Positions 63,869 to 64,000 of a stretch of 64,000 nt of DNA are shown here, piece after piece (within the stretch, counting starts at the first letter, position 1; every line of letters begins with the position of its first letter). Source of the DNA: Hemileia vastatrix (lineage: Eukaryota; Basidiomycota; Pucciniomycetes; Pucciniales; Zaghouaniaceae); contig JASXTE010000003.1 in assembly GCA_030280995.1 (NCBI GenBank), positions 49,650,474 to 49,714,473 of the forward strand, in the 5' to 3' direction. The notes under the pieces are model-generated. The model saw only the letters and a program-made list of their open reading frames with translations. It searched no databases and had not been told where the DNA came from. Made by a program: the position numbers and the translations under genes.

Positions 63869-64000
63869 CCCAAATAGCACCCAAAACCATTCTGCGCTTT
63901 GATTATGGATTTATACCTCTGTATTATTGATTTAATGAGCTGCTTTTGCCTCAAGTGTCATGTGGTGTGTGACAATTACTTAATATAAGACCTTTTCTTA
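63869..64000 (-). other. Partial leader of element D
   Basis: No gene. It is sequence between gag and the primer-binding site, which must lie beyond the window edge. Confidence 0.5.

Larger units (their letters stand above)
41582..64000 (-). mobile_element. Element D: decayed Ty3/Gypsy retrotransposon, 3' LTR split by B2, 5' end outside the window
   Basis: Minus strand. Its 3' LTR is 55809-55483 joined to 42581-41582; then come the polypurine tract 55821-55810, a 1.4-kb 3' region, pol (61424-57262), gag-pro (63868-61412) and leader to the window edge. Multiple stops break both ORFs. No antisense gene is present, although the sequences that flank gene a1 in B (GAATGTCCCCATTC and GCCATGAGGTCCTCCAA) are present and close together here. 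Confidence 0.86.

Overview
The window is almost entirely a nest of LTR retrotransposons. It looks like repeat-rich nuclear DNA of a fungus: AT-rich, with short GT-AG introns and Ty3/Gypsy elements of a lineage I associate with basidiomycetes (RT motif FIDDGGIKG, gag and protease in one ORF, pol in -1). A decayed SNF2/Rad5-like helicase resembles gene copies I associate with rust fungi (Pucciniales). That placement is an inference. I see no rRNA, tRNA or CRISPR, and no convincing intact host housekeeping gene.

Layout. 1-568 is AT-rich flank with a degenerate tandem repeat. 569-23764 is element A, a decayed minus-strand chromovirus (Ty3/Gypsy with a chromodomain) with 1494-bp LTRs and a 5-bp target duplication ATAGA. 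Its right LTR is split by element B1 (9548-23015, minus strand), a 13.5-kb element with 1118-bp LTRs, a 4-bp target duplication and apparently intact gag and pol. 23765-33232 is flanking DNA holding two decayed cysteine-cluster genes, a MITE-like element, a wrecked SNF2 helicase and an unrecognised decayed minus-strand gene. 33233-41581 is element C (plus strand, decayed), cut off at its 3' end by element D (41582 to beyond 64000, minus strand, decayed). D's 3' LTR is in turn split by element B2 (42582-55478, plus strand), a sister copy of B1 with two pol frameshifts. The insertion order is therefore A then B1, and C then D then B2.

B, C and D are related families (B1 and B2 are one family). 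In order they have: LTR starting TGTGG; a primer-binding site matching a tRNA-Lys-type 3' end; a leader with small hairpins; gag plus retropepsin in one ORF; a conserved slippery heptamer U UUU UU(A/G) followed one codon later by the gag stop; pol in the -1 frame (RT, RNase H, integrase); a long 3' region; a polypurine tract GGAGGGAGGA; and the 3' LTR.

Three things stand out. (1) A short hairpin (4-bp stem, 6-nt loop, then a TAAACTGG-like tail) recurs about 20-27 times in each B copy and several times in C and D. It lies both inside pol and in the 3' region, and its stem changes in a compensatory way (CCTC/GAGG, AGTC/GACT, GGTC/GACC), which points to a selected RNA structure. (2) The 3' region carries further ordered, conserved hairpins, one of them nested and covarying among families. 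(3) B1 and B2 carry, antisense to gag-pol, an intact two-exon gene with exact Zn2Cys6 cysteine spacing. B1 carries a second, related antisense gene. Decayed relatives of these genes lie outside the elements at 25.6 and 27.2 kb. A plausible reading is an RNA-packaging or regulatory code combined with a captured DNA-binding protein family, possibly acting on CGG/CCG arrays in the LTRs. That functional reading is inference.
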